Origin: Azospirillum brasilense
GTDB taxonomy: Bacteria; Pseudomonadota; Alphaproteobacteria; Azospirillales; Azospirillaceae
Length of the DNA stretch: 64,000 nt
Reading direction: 5' to 3'
Assembly: GCF_008365405.1 (NCBI RefSeq)
Contig: NZ_QOKV01000009.1
Coordinates: 176,062 to 240,061, forward strand
The position numbers and the translations under genes are program-made. Below the pieces are notes generated by a model. It saw only the letters and a program-made list of their open reading frames with translations. It ran no database searches and was not told where the DNA came from. Shown here in pieces: positions 1-9,401 of the stretch. Positions within the stretch are counted from its first letter, which is position 1; each line of letters opens with the position of its first letter.

Positions 1-16
1 TGAGCCGATGCGGTCT

Positions 17-619
17 TTACGCCCAGGCCCGGCTGTCCCTGACCACCACGGCGAAGCGGTCGGCTAGGGCGGCGAGGTTGGCGCGGTGAAGAACGTCGGC
101 CGGGATCACGCCGCCGGCCCCGTCGGGAAGGTCGCGGGTGGCGCTGGCCGTGTCCACGACCGTGGTCCGCCAGCCGAGGTCGAGGGCGGCGCGCACCGTG
201 CTGCTGACGCACATGTGGGTCTGGAAGCCGGCGACGATCAACTCCTTGCGGCCGGTGGCGCGGATGAGGGCGTCGAGGTCGGTCCCGGCGAAGGCGTTGG
301 GCCGGTGCTTCGCCACCACCGTCTCGCCGTCCAGCGGGCTCAGCGGGGCGACGATGCCGGACAGCGGGCTTTCCGGGTTGAACAGGGGGCCACCCGGCTT
401 GCCGTGGTGGACGACATGGAAGACCGGGAGGCCGGCCTTGCGCGCCCGCTCCAGCAGACGCGCGGCCTCGGCCACCGCGGCTTCCATCCCGACCAGGGGA
501 AGGGCGCCCTCGGTGTATTCGCGTTGGGCGTCGATCAGCACCAGCGCCGCGGAGTCGAGGGGGCTCGGCGTGGCAGGGGCTCCGGCGAGGGCGAGAAGGG
601 TCTTCGGGGTGGCGCTCAT
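17..619 (-). CDS. Isochorismatase-family cysteine hydrolase
   Basis: A 200-residue single-domain cytoplasmic hydrolase of the isochorismatase/nicotinamidase fold. The catalytic triad of the family is visible: Asp30 in LIDAQ, Lys104 in AKHRPNAF and Cys137 in THMCVSS, the last preceded by the usual cis-peptide region. Family members cleave C-N or vinyl-ether bonds in small amides or isochorismate; the substrate here cannot be told from sequence. The start at MSATPK is preferred over an upstream in-frame codon because the extra 27 residues are not family-like. It is divergent from the LysR gene at 702 across an 82-bp gap, which suggests that regulator controls it. Confidence 0.88.
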   Translation of the reverse strand: MSATPKTLLALAGAPATPSPLDSAALVLIDAQREYTEGALPLVGMEAAVAEAARLLERARKAGLPVFHVVHHGKPGGPLFNPESPLSGIVAPLSPLDGETVVAKHRPNAFAGTDLDALIRATGRKELIVAGFQTHMCVSSTVRAALDLGWRTTVVDTASATRDLPDGAGGVIPADVLHRANLAALADRFAVVVRDSRAWA

Positions 620-701
620 GGCGAATGCGGCTCCGGATGAGAGGGTGCGGCGCCCACAGTGCTCTGTGTATTTTTGGACGGAAATTCGATAGGTTTGCAC
701 G

Positions 702-1592
702 ATGACTGTTCATAAGCAGACAGCCACCCTGAACTGGGACGATCTGCGGGTTTTCCTGGAACTGGCCCGCACCGGCAGTTTGTCGGCGGCGGCGCGCGCG
801 TTGCGGATCAGCCACGCGACGGTCGGACGCCGGGTCGCTGCGTTGGAAGAGGGGTTGGGCTGCGGCCTGGTGGAACGGCGGGCCGACGGCTACAGCCTGA
901 CCTTGGACGGGGAAGCGGTCTTCGCGCTGGCCGACGGGATGGACGAGCGGGCGCTGGCCATTCTGCGTCAGGTCTCGAGCCGCGGCGGGCGGGAGGCCGG
1001 ACTGACCGGCACCGTCCGGCTGACCACCACCCAGGCGCTGGCCGACCGTTTCCTGATGCCGCGGCTGGGGCCGTTCCGCGCCCGCCACCCTGGAATCGAC
1101 CTGGAGGTGACGGTGGACAACCGCTCGCTCAGCCTCGCGCGGCGGGAAGCCGACATCGCCATCCGGCTCGCCCGCCCGCAGCGCGGCGACCTGATCGCGC
1201 GGCGGCTCGCCGCCATCCGTTATGGCCTGTTCGCGGTGGTGGGGGCGCCCGACGCGATGATTGGCTACGACGAGGCGCTGGCCGACCTGCCGGAAGCGGT
1301 CTGGCTGGCCCGCCACACGGCCGGCCGCCGCGTCGCCCTCCGTTCCAACAGCTTGCAGACCCAGCTTGCGGCGGCGAAGGCGGGTTTCGGAGTGGCCCTG
1401 CTGCCGTTCTGGCTGGTGGCGGGGGAGCCGAACTTGCGGCCGGTACCCTGCGCGGCGCCGCCGCTGGAGCGCGAGGCGTGGCTGGTGCTGCACCCGGATT
1501 TGCGGGATGTGCCAAGGATCCGGGCGTTGATTGAGCATCTGGTCGCGCTGTTCGCCGCGGAGTTCGCCGCCGACCGCTTGGCAATGGGCTGA
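702..1592 (+). CDS. LysR-family transcriptional regulator
   Basis: A 296-residue LysR-type regulator: N-terminal winged helix-turn-helix (about residues 10-68, with the typical LARTGSLSAAARAL and VGRRVAALEE segments) followed by a LysR substrate-binding domain from about residue 95. LysR proteins often control a divergent neighbour in response to a small effector, which makes the isochorismatase-family hydrolase next door the likely target. The effector is unknown. An AT-rich stretch lies downstream of the gene but no convincing hairpin terminator was seen. Confidence 0.9.
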   Translation: MTVHKQTATLNWDDLRVFLELARTGSLSAAARALRISHATVGRRVAALEEGLGCGLVERRADGYSLTLDGEAVFALADGMDERALAILRQVSSRGGREAGLTGTVRLTTTQALADRFLMPRLGPFRARHPGIDLEVTVDNRSLSLARREADIAIRLARPQRGDLIARRLAAIRYGLFAVVGAPDAMIGYDEALADLPEAVWLARHTAGRRVALRSNSLQTQLAAAKAGFGVALLPFWLVAGEPNLRPVPCAAPPLEREAWLVLHPDLRDVPRIRALIEHLVALFAAEFAADRLAMG

Positions 1593-1843
1593 GGGGCCGC
1601 GAACATTCAGCGGATCGAGTTCTGAGCGCTGTCCAGGATCAGCCGGCCGCCGGTGCGAGGCAAGGCAGGGGGTTTTTTCTCGGCAAAATGCCAGCCAGGG
1701 GCGACGCGCGCTCTTGACGTCGAGCAAAAAACCTATTTTCCTATATGAAATTATTTTTTGTACAAATGAAGAATGTTGTTGGCGGGGCCGCATCCGTTTG
1801 AACGCCGCGCCTCGTCTTTTCCTTTTTGAACAGGAAACTCGGC
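1593..1843. other. AT-rich intergenic region
   Basis: This non-coding stretch contains a strongly AT-rich patch (about 1722-1770) in otherwise high-GC DNA. It carries a TTGACG -35-like hexamer at 1714-1719 and a perfect 10-bp palindrome TTTGTACAAA at 1757-1766. It probably holds the promoter of the small gene at 1844, but -10 spacing is not ideal and no regulator can be named. Confidence 0.35.
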
Positions 1844-2047
1844 ATGAAGGCTTCGGATGACCTCCAATGGATGTTGATCGCGTCGCTCAGCCCGTCTTGC
1901 GCTCTGCCCTTGCCACTTCCGCATGACATTCTGGACGGTGCGCCGGACCAGACGTGCAGGGATGATTTGCCGCTCAGTCACCGGCTGGCTCTGGGGGCAG
2001 GCGTCGCAATGGCGATCCTGCCGGTTTTGCTGGCCACCTTCGCCTGA
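1844..2047 (+). CDS. Small hypothetical protein with C-terminal hydrophobic segment
   Basis: A 67-residue open frame that I do not recognise. It is supported by a good Shine-Dalgarno (AGGAAA, six bases before the ATG at 1844) and by an AT-rich promoter-like region upstream. The protein begins MKASDDLQWM and ends with a hydrophobic stretch (about residues 46-67, LALGAGVAMAILPVLLATFA) that could be one membrane helix. No neighbour points to a role. It could be a chance frame; the ribosome binding site is the main support. Confidence 0.4.
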   Translation: MKASDDLQWMLIASLSPSCALPLPLPHDILDGAPDQTCRDDLPLSHRLALGAGVAMAILPVLLATFA

Positions 2048-2201
2048 CCTGCCGCCATGCCCGCCGACGTCCGGCGCGTCATCCGTGGTGGGGCGGACGT
2101 TGCGTAAACTTCAATGTTCGGTGGACTCCAACATTCGGGTGACACTCGGTGCGGCTCAGCAGTGGAGCGAGGCTTCGCCGTCCGTCGTGGGGGAGGGGGC
2201 G

Positions 2202-2696
2202 TCAAACGCTGGACGCCGTCCAGGCGGTGCCGCCGTGCTGGGCGGGGCGCTGGCCCCCGGTTGCCACTGCGCGGCTGACGACCTCGCCGTCGAGATTGAC
2301 GAAATACTTCGCGGTGCGCACGAGTTGCTCGGGCGTGAGGCCGTTGGCCCTCAGTTCCTCCCACATCCTCGCCATCTCGTGCTCCGGCCGGCCGAGGTAG
2401 GTATCGGTGATGCGATCCATCAGCTTCTGCTGGTCGGCCGTCACGTATGGCATGTAGCCACGGTCGTTGACAGGCAAGGCCATCTGAAACGCCGGCGGGT
2501 CCATCGTCCGGTTCCGCACGACCGTATCCCGCTGCCGTTTGTAGGCATCCAGCTCCGTCTGCATTCGGGCGATCTCCTCGCGCTCGGCCGGATCGGCCGA
2601 TGCCGGCGCGGCCGTGGGGGCCGCCGCGTCGGAAGCGCGTGTCGGCAGCAGGTCCGAGAAGCTGGGCGAGTCCGCGGATTGCCCGGCACCCGACAT
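2202..2696 (-). CDS. Hypothetical protein with central coiled-coil segment
   Basis: A 164-residue protein of unknown function. The start at MSGAGQSADS is chosen because GGAG lies four bases upstream of the ATG, while the longer upstream frame is low-complexity and Arg-rich. Residues about 40-65 (EREEIARMQTELDAYKRQRD) look like a short coiled coil, and the C-terminal half (YVTADQQKLMDRI... and MARMWEELRANG) is helical and charged. There is no signal peptide or membrane helix. It lies about 260 bp downstream of the yhhJ-like gene on the same strand, too far to assume co-transcription. Confidence 0.55.
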   Translation of the reverse strand: MSGAGQSADSPSFSDLLPTRASDAAAPTAAPASADPAEREEIARMQTELDAYKRQRDTVVRNRTMDPPAFQMALPVNDRGYMPYVTADQQKLMDRITDTYLGRPEHEMARMWEELRANGLTPEQLVRTAKYFVNLDGEVVSRAVATGGQRPAQHGGTAWTASSV

Positions 2697-2941
2697 CCTA
2701 CTCCGATCCGAGACGACCGGATGGCCGGCGGACACGGAATGACCAAGGACTTGCACGTTCCCCCTCCACTGCGGTTTGCGGCATTCGCCACATGCCAGTG
2801 GGAAGAGCAAAGGTTGTGCCATGTCTGTGCCGCGCCGATGGCGCCGTCCCCGGCGCCCATGACGCCGAAAAGCGCGCCTTTTGCTTGGCAAGCTCTGCCC
2901 ATGGGCACAAATTGCCCGACCCGCCGGGGGCGCCCGGCGGC

Positions 2942-2969
2942 GGCTCATGACATCTGGCTCATGACATCT
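2942..2969. repeat. 14-bp tandem duplication across the yhhJ stop codon
   Basis: Two identical units of GGCTCATGACATCT stand head to tail. The second copy contains the yhhJ stop codon (TCA, 2959-2961) and the first repeats it just downstream. Similar short duplications occur at other gene ends in this window. Confidence 0.9.
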
Positions 2970-4080
2970 GGTTGATGGCCTTGCGGAAGCGCGCCAGCGA
3001 CAGGCTGAACAGGATCACGCCGATCCCGATCAGCGCCAGGAACTGCGGCCAGACCACGTCGAGGCCGGCGCCGCGGTAGAGGATGGCCTGGGCCAGCGTG
3101 ACGAAGTGCGTCGTCGGGGCGGCGAGCATCACGTCCTGAACGAGGGCGGGCATGCTTTCGCGCGGCGTCATGCCTCCCGACAGCATCTGCAGCGGCACCA
3201 TCACCAGGATCATCAGCATGCCGAACTGCGGCATGCTGCGGGCCACCGTCCCCAGGAAGACGCCCATCGACGTGGTGGCGAACAGGTGCAGGGCGGCGCC
3301 GGCGAGGAACAGGGCGACGGAGCCGCCGATGGGAACCGCCAGCAGCCCCTGGACGACGAAGACCAGCGAGACGGCGCAGGCGACGAGCACGACCAGGGCC
3401 ATCGACCAGATCTTGCCGACCATGATCTCGACGGGCGTGACCGGCATCACCAGCAGATGTTCGATGGTGCCGTGCTCGCGCTCCCGGATCAGGGCGGCGC
3501 CGGTCAGGATGATCGACAGCATCGTGACCTGGTTGATGACCTCGATCACCGATCCGAACCAGCCCTTGTTCATCCCGGGATTGAAGCGGACGCGCAGGGC
3601 GAGATCGACCGGAAGGGCCTGCTCACCCCGGTAGCGTTGCACGAACGCGTTGACCTCCCCGCTGACGATCTGCTGGACGTAACCGCTCCCGGAAAAGGCC
3701 TGGGTCATCCGCGTCGCATCGACGTTGAGCTGGATCGCCGGCCGGCGCCCGGCGAGGACATCGCGTTGGAAGTCGGGTGGAATGTCGAGCGCGAAGGTGT
3801 CGAGCCCGGCATCCATGCGGGCGTCCATCTCGGCGGGCGTGATCAGCACCGGCGGCAGGAAATAGGGCGGGTAGAAGGCCCCGACGATGCGGGCCGACAG
3901 GGGCGAGCGGTCCTCGTCGACGATGGCGATCGCCGCCTTGTTCAGCGTCTCCGGGATGGCGGTCGCCGCCGTGTAGATGGCGAGGGTGAAGGAATAGACG
4001 ATGAGGACCAGCAGCATCGGGTCGCGGGCGAGGCTGCGCAGTTCCTTGATGCCGAGGTTCAGGACGTTGGACACCTGCAT
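2959..4080 (-). CDS. yhhJ: ABC-2 type permease, YhhJ-like
   Basis: A 373-residue ABC-2 type inner-membrane permease, the same length as E. coli YhhJ. It has one N-terminal helix (about residues 22-42), a large periplasmic domain, and a bundle of helices from about residue 180 (including the EREHGTIEHLLVMPVT loop typical of ABC-2 permeases). It lies three bases downstream of the fused ATPase-permease gene and completes a yhiI-rbbA-yhhJ operon. Such operons resemble drug or solute exporters with an HlyD adaptor; the substrate is not known. Confidence 0.9.
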   Translation of the reverse strand: MQVSNVLNLGIKELRSLARDPMLLVLIVYSFTLAIYTAATAIPETLNKAAIAIVDEDRSPLSARIVGAFYPPYFLPPVLITPAEMDARMDAGLDTFALDIPPDFQRDVLAGRRPAIQLNVDATRMTQAFSGSGYVQQIVSGEVNAFVQRYRGEQALPVDLALRVRFNPGMNKGWFGSVIEVINQVTMLSIILTGAALIREREHGTIEHLLVMPVTPVEIMVGKIWSMALVVLVACAVSLVFVVQGLLAVPIGGSVALFLAGAALHLFATTSMGVFLGTVARSMPQFGMLMILVMVPLQMLSGGMTPRESMPALVQDVMLAAPTTHFVTLAQAILYRGAGLDVVWPQFLALIGIGVILFSLSLARFRKAINQMS

Positions 4081-4083
4081 CGC

Positions 4084-6834
4084 TCAGGTCTCCTGCTTCT
4101 TCAGCAGCAGCGCGCTCGCGCCGATCAGCACCGGCACGGCGATCAGCAGCGCGACGAAGGCGGCGTGCAGGTCCCCGAAGCCCAGGGCCTTGGAGAAGAC
4201 GCCCCGCGCGATGGTCAGAAAGTGAGTGGTCGGGTAGACCTCCCCGATGAGCGCCGCGGCGCCCCCGAGGGACGAGACCGGATCAATCATGCCGGAATAC
4301 TGGGTGGCCGGAATCAGCGTCGCGATGGCGGTGCCGAAGACGGCGGCGATCTGGCTGCGCATGAAGCTGGACATCAGGAGACCCATGGCGGTCGCCGAAA
4401 AGCTGTAAAGCAGGGCGCCGGTGGCGAGGGCCAGCACGTTCCCGGTCAACGGCACGCCGAAGGCGGTGACCGCCAGCGCCGCCATCAGAAGGACGTTGAG
4501 CATGGCCAGCCCGACATAGGGCAGTTGCTTGCCGAGCAGGAACTCCAGCTTGGTGACCGGCGTGACGTAGAGGTTGATGATCGAGCCGAGTTCCTTCTCC
4601 CGCACGACGCTGAGTGCGGCCAGCATCGCCGGGATCAGCAGCAGCAGGATCGGGATGACCGCCGGCACGATGGCCTTCAGGCTCTCGACATCCGGGTTGT
4701 AGCGGAAACGGGTCTCGATGGTGGCGAGGCTGGGCGTCTGGTTCCGCGAGGCCAGCCACTGGCTGTGCATGCCCTGCACGTACCCGTTGACCGTCTCGGC
4801 CCGCGTCGGCATGGCGCCGTCGATCCACGCCCCGATCTGGACCGGACGCCCACGGGCGACATCGCGCCCGAAGCCCGGCGGGATTTCCAGCGCCAGGGAG
4901 AGGTCGCCCGCCCGCATGCGCCGGTCGAGATCCGCGTAGTCGATGATCGGCGCCCGTTCGACGAAGTAGCGGGAGCCCGCGAGGTTGAGCGTGTAGTCGC
5001 GGCTCACCGTCGTCTGGTCCCGGTCCAGGACCGCGAAGGACAGGTCCTCGACATCCATGTTGATGCCGTAGCCCATGATGACCATCAGCAAAAGGCTGCC
5101 GACCAGGGCCAGCGTCGCCCGGATGGGATCGCGCCGCAGCTCCAGCGCCTCCAGACGCGTGTAGCTGAGCATCCGCCGCGGGTTGAAGACGCGGCCTTCC
5201 GCGCGTTCGCCGGGAGGGTTGGCGGCGGGAGGCGGGACCTGTCGGCGATCGTCGGGCGCCGCCGCGTCGCCTCCCTGACGCTCCGCCACGGCCTCCTCCA
5301 GATAGTCGATGAAGGCCTCCTCAAGCGTCGCGGCGCCGCGCTTCGCGACGAGCGCCGCCGGCGTGTCGCTGACCAGCACGCGGCCGGCGTGCATCAGCGA
5401 GATGCGGTCGCAGCGTTCGGCCTCGTTCATGAAATGCGTCGAGATGAAGATCGTCACCCGGTCCCGGCGCGCCAGCCCGATCATGATCTCCCAGAACGCG
5501 TCGCGCGCGATGGGATCGACGCCCGACGTCGGCTCGTCCAGGATCAGCAGGGCGGGCTCGTGGACCATCGCGACGGCGAGGGAGAGGCGCTGGCGCTGGC
5601 CGAGCGGCAGCTGGTCCGGCAACGCCTCCATCGCGTCGGCGAGGCCGAAGCGCTCCGCCACCGCCGCGACCCGGCTGGGTAAGACGTCTTCGGGCACCTG
5701 GAACAGGCGGGCGTGCAGTTCCAGGTTCTGCCGGATCGTCAGCTCCGAATAGAGCGAGAAGGCTTGCGACATGTAGCCGACGCGCCGCCGGGTCTCGATG
5801 TTGCGGGCGTCCACCGGTTGCCCGAACAGCCGGGCCTCACCCTCGCTCGGCTGGAGCAGGCCGGTCAGCATCTTCATGGTCGTCGTCTTGCCGCAGCCGT
5901 TGGAGCCAAGGAAGCCGAAAATCTCGCCGCGCGGGATGCGGAAGCTGACATGGTCGACCGCCACGAAGTCGCCGAAGCGCATGGTCAGGCCCTTCGCCTC
6001 GATGGCGATGTCGCTTCCGTCCTCCGGCCGCGGCACGATCGCGACAGCCTTGTGCCCGTGGCGCTTTTCCTCGGGCATCAGCGCGACGAAGGCCCCCTCC
6101 AGCGTCGCGGTCCCGGTGCGGTCCAGCAGTTCCCGCGGGCTGCCGGTCGCCAGCACGCGCCCTTCGTCCATGGCGACGAGCCAGTCGAAGCGCGCCGCCT
6201 CCTCCATGTAGGCGGTGGCCACCACCACGCTCATGCCGGGACGGTCCGCCCGGATGCGGTCGATCAGCTCCCAGAACTGCCGCCGCGAGAGCGGGTCGAC
6301 GCCGGTGGTCGGCTCGTCGAGGATCAGCAGGTCCGGGTCGTGGATGAGCGCGCAGCACAGGCCGAGCTTCTGCTTCATGCCGCCGGACAGCTTGCCGGCG
6401 GGCCGGTCAGGGAACGGCGCCAGACCGGTGCTCCGCGTCAGGTCGGCGATGCGGTGCCGGCGCTCGGCCCGGCCCTGGCCGAACAGCCGTCCAAAGAAAT
6501 CGAGATTCTCGGCGATCGACAGCGTCGGGTAGAGATTCTTGCCGAGGCCCTGCGGCATGTAGGCGATGCGGGGGCACACGGCGCGGCGGTGGCGCGCCGC
6601 GGCCATGCTGCCGCCCAGCACCTCGACCGTCCCCTCCTGCAAGGCGCGCGCGCCCGACATCAGCGACAGCAGGCTCGACTTGCCGACCCCGTCGGGGCCG
6701 ATCAGGCCGGTGACACGCCCCGCCGGGACGTCCAGGCTGACCCCGTCGATGGCCCGGACCTTTCCGTACACCAGACGGACGTCCCGCAGATGCGCGACGG
6801 GTGATGCGGCGGACCGGTCGGCGGTGTCGCTCAT
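4084..6834 (-). CDS. rbbA: Fused ABC transporter, two ATPase domains plus permease (RbbA/YhiH-type)
   Basis: A 916-residue fusion in the order ATPase-ATPase-permease. The first ATPase has Walker [10 protein letters not shown] at residues 46-54 and signature LSGGMKQ near 149. The second has Walker [10 protein letters not shown] at 310-318 with a PLGQRQR signature, which is usual for this family rather than a defect. An ABC-2 permease follows from about residue 565 with a large periplasmic loop and C-terminal helices. E. coli RbbA (911 residues) has the same plan and has been linked to ribosomes, but the operon with yhiI and yhhJ points to export. The start at MSDTAD is fixed by a 4-bp ATGA overlap with the upstream yhiI-like gene. 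Confidence 0.92.
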   Translation of the reverse strand: MSDTADRSAASPVAHLRDVRLVYGKVRAIDGVSLDVPAGRVTGLIGPDGVGKSSLLSLMSGARALQEGTVEVLGGSMAAARHRRAVCPRIAYMPQGLGKNLYPTLSIAENLDFFGRLFGQGRAERRHRIADLTRSTGLAPFPDRPAGKLSGGMKQKLGLCCALIHDPDLLILDEPTTGVDPLSRRQFWELIDRIRADRPGMSVVVATAYMEEAARFDWLVAMDEGRVLATGSPRELLDRTGTATLEGAFVALMPEEKRHGHKAVAIVPRPEDGSDIAIEAKGLTMRFGDFVAVDHVSFRIPRGEIFGFLGSNGCGKTTTMKMLTGLLQPSEGEARLFGQPVDARNIETRRRVGYMSQAFSLYSELTIRQNLELHARLFQVPEDVLPSRVAAVAERFGLADAMEALPDQLPLGQRQRLSLAVAMVHEPALLILDEPTSGVDPIARDAFWEIMIGLARRDRVTIFISTHFMNEAERCDRISLMHAGRVLVSDTPAALVAKRGAATLEEAFIDYLEEAVAERQGGDAAAPDDRRQVPPPAANPPGERAEGRVFNPRRMLSYTRLEALELRRDPIRATLALVGSLLLMVIMGYGINMDVEDLSFAVLDRDQTTVSRDYTLNLAGSRYFVERAPIIDYADLDRRMRAGDLSLALEIPPGFGRDVARGRPVQIGAWIDGAMPTRAETVNGYVQGMHSQWLASRNQTPSLATIETRFRYNPDVESLKAIVPAVIPILLLLIPAMLAALSVVREKELGSIINLYVTPVTKLEFLLGKQLPYVGLAMLNVLLMAALAVTAFGVPLTGNVLALATGALLYSFSATAMGLLMSSFMRSQIAAVFGTAIATLIPATQYSGMIDPVSSLGGAAALIGEVYPTTHFLTIARGVFSKALGFGDLHAAFVALLIAVPVLIGASALLLKKQET

Positions 6835-7913
6835 GGCACGAGGTTTTGCAGGTTGGCCGGCCATTCTGTGTCCGGCTCGATCCGCACATAGGCCACCCCC
6901 GGCAATCCGGTCTTCACATCACGAATGTATTTCTTGAGCAGCGGAGGGGGGATTTGGGCCTTGATCCGGAACATCAGCTTCTGGCGTTCGCTGGCCGTTT
7001 CCACCGTCTTCGGCGTGAATTGGGCGACGTCGGCCACGAAGGTGGCCTTGGCGGGGATGACGTATTGCGGGAAGGCGTCGAGCGCGATCCGCACGTCCGT
7101 GCCGATCCTCACCCGCCCGGCAACCTCCGTCGGCAGGAAGAAGGTCATGTAGACGTCGCTGAGATCGACCATGTTCAGCACCCGTCCGCCGGCGCCGAGC
7201 ACCTCGCCCGGCTGCGCCACCCGGAACTGCACCCGTCCGTCGCGCGGCGAGCGGAGGGTGCTGTCCCGGATGTCGGCCTGGATGCGCTCGATGGTGGCCG
7301 CGGCGGCGTCGACCGCCGCCCTGGCGTTGACGACCTGGGCCTCGGCCGTGGCGATGGCGGCGTCGGCTGCGGCGACCTGCGCCTTTGCCGCGCTGACGGC
7401 GGCGTTCGCGCTTTCGAAGCGGGCGCGGTCGGTGTCGAGAACCTGCCGCGACGTCGTGCCGCGCGCTTCCAGTTCCTCGGATCGGGCGAGCTGCTTCTGG
7501 GCGACGTCCCGCTCGGCCTCGCGCTGGGCGACCAGGGAGAGCGCCGACTGGCGCTCGGCCTGGCGCTGGAGCACTTGATGGCGGGCGGTCTCGACACCGA
7601 TGACCGCCTGCTGCTTCTGGGCCTCGGCCTGCTTGGCCTGGGCCTGGAGCACGTCGGTGTCCATCCGGGCGAGCACTTGGCCGGCGGTGACGAAATCGCC
7701 CTCATCGACCAGGATGTCCTCGACCCGCCCGGCGGTTTTCGTGGCGATGTCGATCTCGACCGCCTCGATCCGGCCGTTGCCGCTGGCCAGACCGGCGGGC
7801 AGTCCTTTGGGCTGCACAAACAGCCACACCCCGTACAGGATCACGACGACGGACAGCGCGGCTGCGGCTTTGAGCAGCCACCGGCTTGGCTTCCTCATCA
7901 TCCACCAATCCAT
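6831..7913 (-). CDS. yhiI: HlyD-family periplasmic adaptor, YhiI-like
   Basis: About 360 residues: one N-terminal membrane helix ([17 protein letters not shown]), a biotinyl/lipoyl-like segment ([21 protein letters not shown]), a long Ala/Gln/Glu-rich coiled-coil hairpin, and a beta-barrel domain. This is the membrane-fusion adaptor of a tripartite exporter and would join the RbbA/YhhJ-like inner-membrane parts to an outer-membrane channel encoded elsewhere. It is the first gene of the operon and overlaps the ATPase gene by 4 bp. The start could also be the ATG at 7901 or 7898; no strong ribosome binding site separates them. Confidence 0.88.
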   Translation of the reverse strand: MDWWMMRKPSRWLLKAAAALSVVVILYGVWLFVQPKGLPAGLASGNGRIEAVEIDIATKTAGRVEDILVDEGDFVTAGQVLARMDTDVLQAQAKQAEAQKQQAVIGVETARHQVLQRQAERQSALSLVAQREAERDVAQKQLARSEELEARGTTSRQVLDTDRARFESANAAVSAAKAQVAAADAAIATAEAQVVNARAAVDAAAATIERIQADIRDSTLRSPRDGRVQFRVAQPGEVLGAGGRVLNMVDLSDVYMTFFLPTEVAGRVRIGTDVRIALDAFPQYVIPAKATFVADVAQFTPKTVETASERQKLMFRIKAQIPPPLLKKYIRDVKTGLPGVAYVRIEPDTEWPANLQNLVP

Positions 7914-8033
7914 TCGCTTGCAGGCAACGCCGTCAAGGCCATCCAGCCTATCAGACCGTCGGCGCGGCGCCACCGGCTTTTTCAGCTTGAAGTGGAAGGC
8001 TTTATTGCCGCACCGGCGCGATCGCGCACGGCC

Positions 8034-9212
8034 TTACAGGATGGGTCCCGGCACCGAGAGGAAGCCATCCATGGCCAGGGCGATTCCCCCCATGGGCACA
8101 GCGTCCGGGCCGAGCGGCGAGACGAGAAGCCGCAGGTCGCGGCGCAGCGGTTCCAGCGCATGCTCGTCGAGGGCGGCGTTCAGCGTCGGAAGGATGAACT
8201 CCGCGACGATCGACAGGTTGCCGCCCAGCACCACCAAGCCGGGATTCGTCAGGTTGACCATATGGGAGAGCGCCATTCCCAGATGCGAACCGGCCGCCTC
8301 CAGCAAAGTCCGCACCACCGGATCGCCGTCGCGCGCCGCGGCGGCGGCGGCCCACAGGTCGGGCAGGGCGCGCCGCCGCTCGCCGGCCTGGGCGAGGATC
8401 GAGGTTTCGGAGACGTAGGTTTCCAGGCAGCCCCGCTTGCCGCACCCGCAGGGGCGGCCACCCGGTACGACGGTCAGGTGGCCGATCTCCCCGGCGAAGC
8501 CCTGCGCGCCGCGGTACAGCCGCCCGCCGAGGAACAGCCCGCCGCCGACGCCCGAATGGCCGGTCAGGTAGACGAAATCCTCCACCCCCCGGCAGGCACC
8601 GAACAGCCGCTCGGCCATGGCGGCGGCCTTGGTGTCGTTGTCGACATGGACCGGCGCGCCCAGCGCCTCCTCCAGCAGCGGGCGGATCGGCGTGTCGCGC
8701 CAGCCCAGATTGGGCGCCAGCACGAGCCGGCCCTCACGGTCCATCAGCGCCGGAATGCCGATGCCGATGCCGCGCAACGGCGGCGGTGCCGCTCCGCCCT
8801 CCGGCCGGCTCGCCGCCACGACTGCGTCGATCCCCTCGTGCAGTTGGCGCAGCGCCGCGGTGAGGTCGGTGCTGCCGGGGATCTGCGACTGCTCCACCAC
8901 CGTGCCGGCCAGCGTGGTGGAGACGATGCGGATCGTTCCCGGCTCCAGCCGGGCGCCCACCAGCAGCCCGGCCGACGGGGCGATGCCAAGCGCGGTTTCC
9001 GGACGCCCGATGCGGCGCGCGCGCGGCGCCTCGCTCCGCTCGACCAGCCCCTCCTCGATCATCTGCGCCACAATGGCCGAGGTCGTCGCCTTGTCCAGGC
9101 CGGTGAGCCGGCTGAGGTCGCGCTGCGCGCAGCTCGGGTTCTCGCGCAGCGCGTGGAAGACGCGGACCATGTTGAGGCGGCGGATCGCGGCCGAGTTGAC
9201 CCTTGGCAGCAT
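8034..9212 (-). CDS. ROK-family transcriptional regulator
   Basis: A 392-residue ROK protein: N-terminal winged helix (about residues 12-75, RDLSRLTGLDKATTSAIVAQ), then a sugar-kinase-like ROK domain with the cysteine-rich zinc motif CGCGKRGC and the GHLTV histidine before it. It resembles XylR/NagC-type repressors that respond to a sugar. It is divergent from the xylose-like transport and catabolism operon starting at 9402, so it is probably its repressor. The start is set by AGGAA five bases upstream of the ATG; the open frame continues far upstream but there it is antisense to the transporter gene. Confidence 0.9.
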   Translation of the reverse strand: MLPRVNSAAIRRLNMVRVFHALRENPSCAQRDLSRLTGLDKATTSAIVAQMIEEGLVERSEAPRARRIGRPETALGIAPSAGLLVGARLEPGTIRIVSTTLAGTVVEQSQIPGSTDLTAALRQLHEGIDAVVAASRPEGGAAPPPLRGIGIGIPALMDREGRLVLAPNLGWRDTPIRPLLEEALGAPVHVDNDTKAAAMAERLFGACRGVEDFVYLTGHSGVGGGLFLGGRLYRGAQGFAGEIGHLTVVPGGRPCGCGKRGCLETYVSETSILAQAGERRRALPDLWAAAAAARDGDPVVRTLLEAAGSHLGMALSHMVNLTNPGLVVLGGNLSIVAEFILPTLNAALDEHALEPLRRDLRLLVSPLGPDAVPMGGIALAMDGFLSVPGPIL

Positions 9213-9313
9213 GCGGATTCCTGTCTCGCGCGTCTGGCGGCAATCGTTGGGCGCCGGGCGGGGCATACACCGAAAAGGTGGGGGATGTCGCCCCGACATG
9301 GCTTGACGCGGGC

Positions 9314-9325
9314 TGATTCGAATCA
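9314..9325. promoter_or_regulatory. Perfect palindrome in ROK/sugar operon promoter
   Basis: TGATTCGAATCA is a perfect 12-bp palindrome in the 189-bp divergent promoter region between the ROK regulator and the sugar operon. It may be an operator or overlap the ROK gene's own promoter. The role is inferred from position only. Confidence 0.35.
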
Positions 9326-9339
9326 TACGCTCCCATTTG

Positions 9340-9356
9340 TTAGACCGTCTATCTAA
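9340..9356. promoter_or_regulatory. Candidate ROK-regulator operator
   Basis: TTAGACCGTCTATCTAA is an inverted repeat with TTAGA and TCTAA arms separated by 7 bp, 45 bp upstream of the ABC ATPase start. The TTAG/CTAA arms resemble operators described for XylR-like ROK repressors. The binding assignment is an inference. Confidence 0.45.
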
Positions 9357-9401
9357 TTCGCGGCCACACGAGAAGCCGCAATCCAGGGAGGGGGCGACCC
9401 C

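Noticed and set aside
5581..5640. Degenerate signature motif in the second RbbA ATPase domain read as inactivation
   Set aside because: A PLGQRQR-type signature is usual in this transporter group and the Walker motifs are intact, so no loss of function is implied.
3106..5682. 858-codon plus-strand open frame opposite the ABC exporter genes
   Set aside because: It is antisense to clear ABC permease and ATPase genes, is rich in Arg/Asp/His/Gln low-complexity sequence and has no domain.
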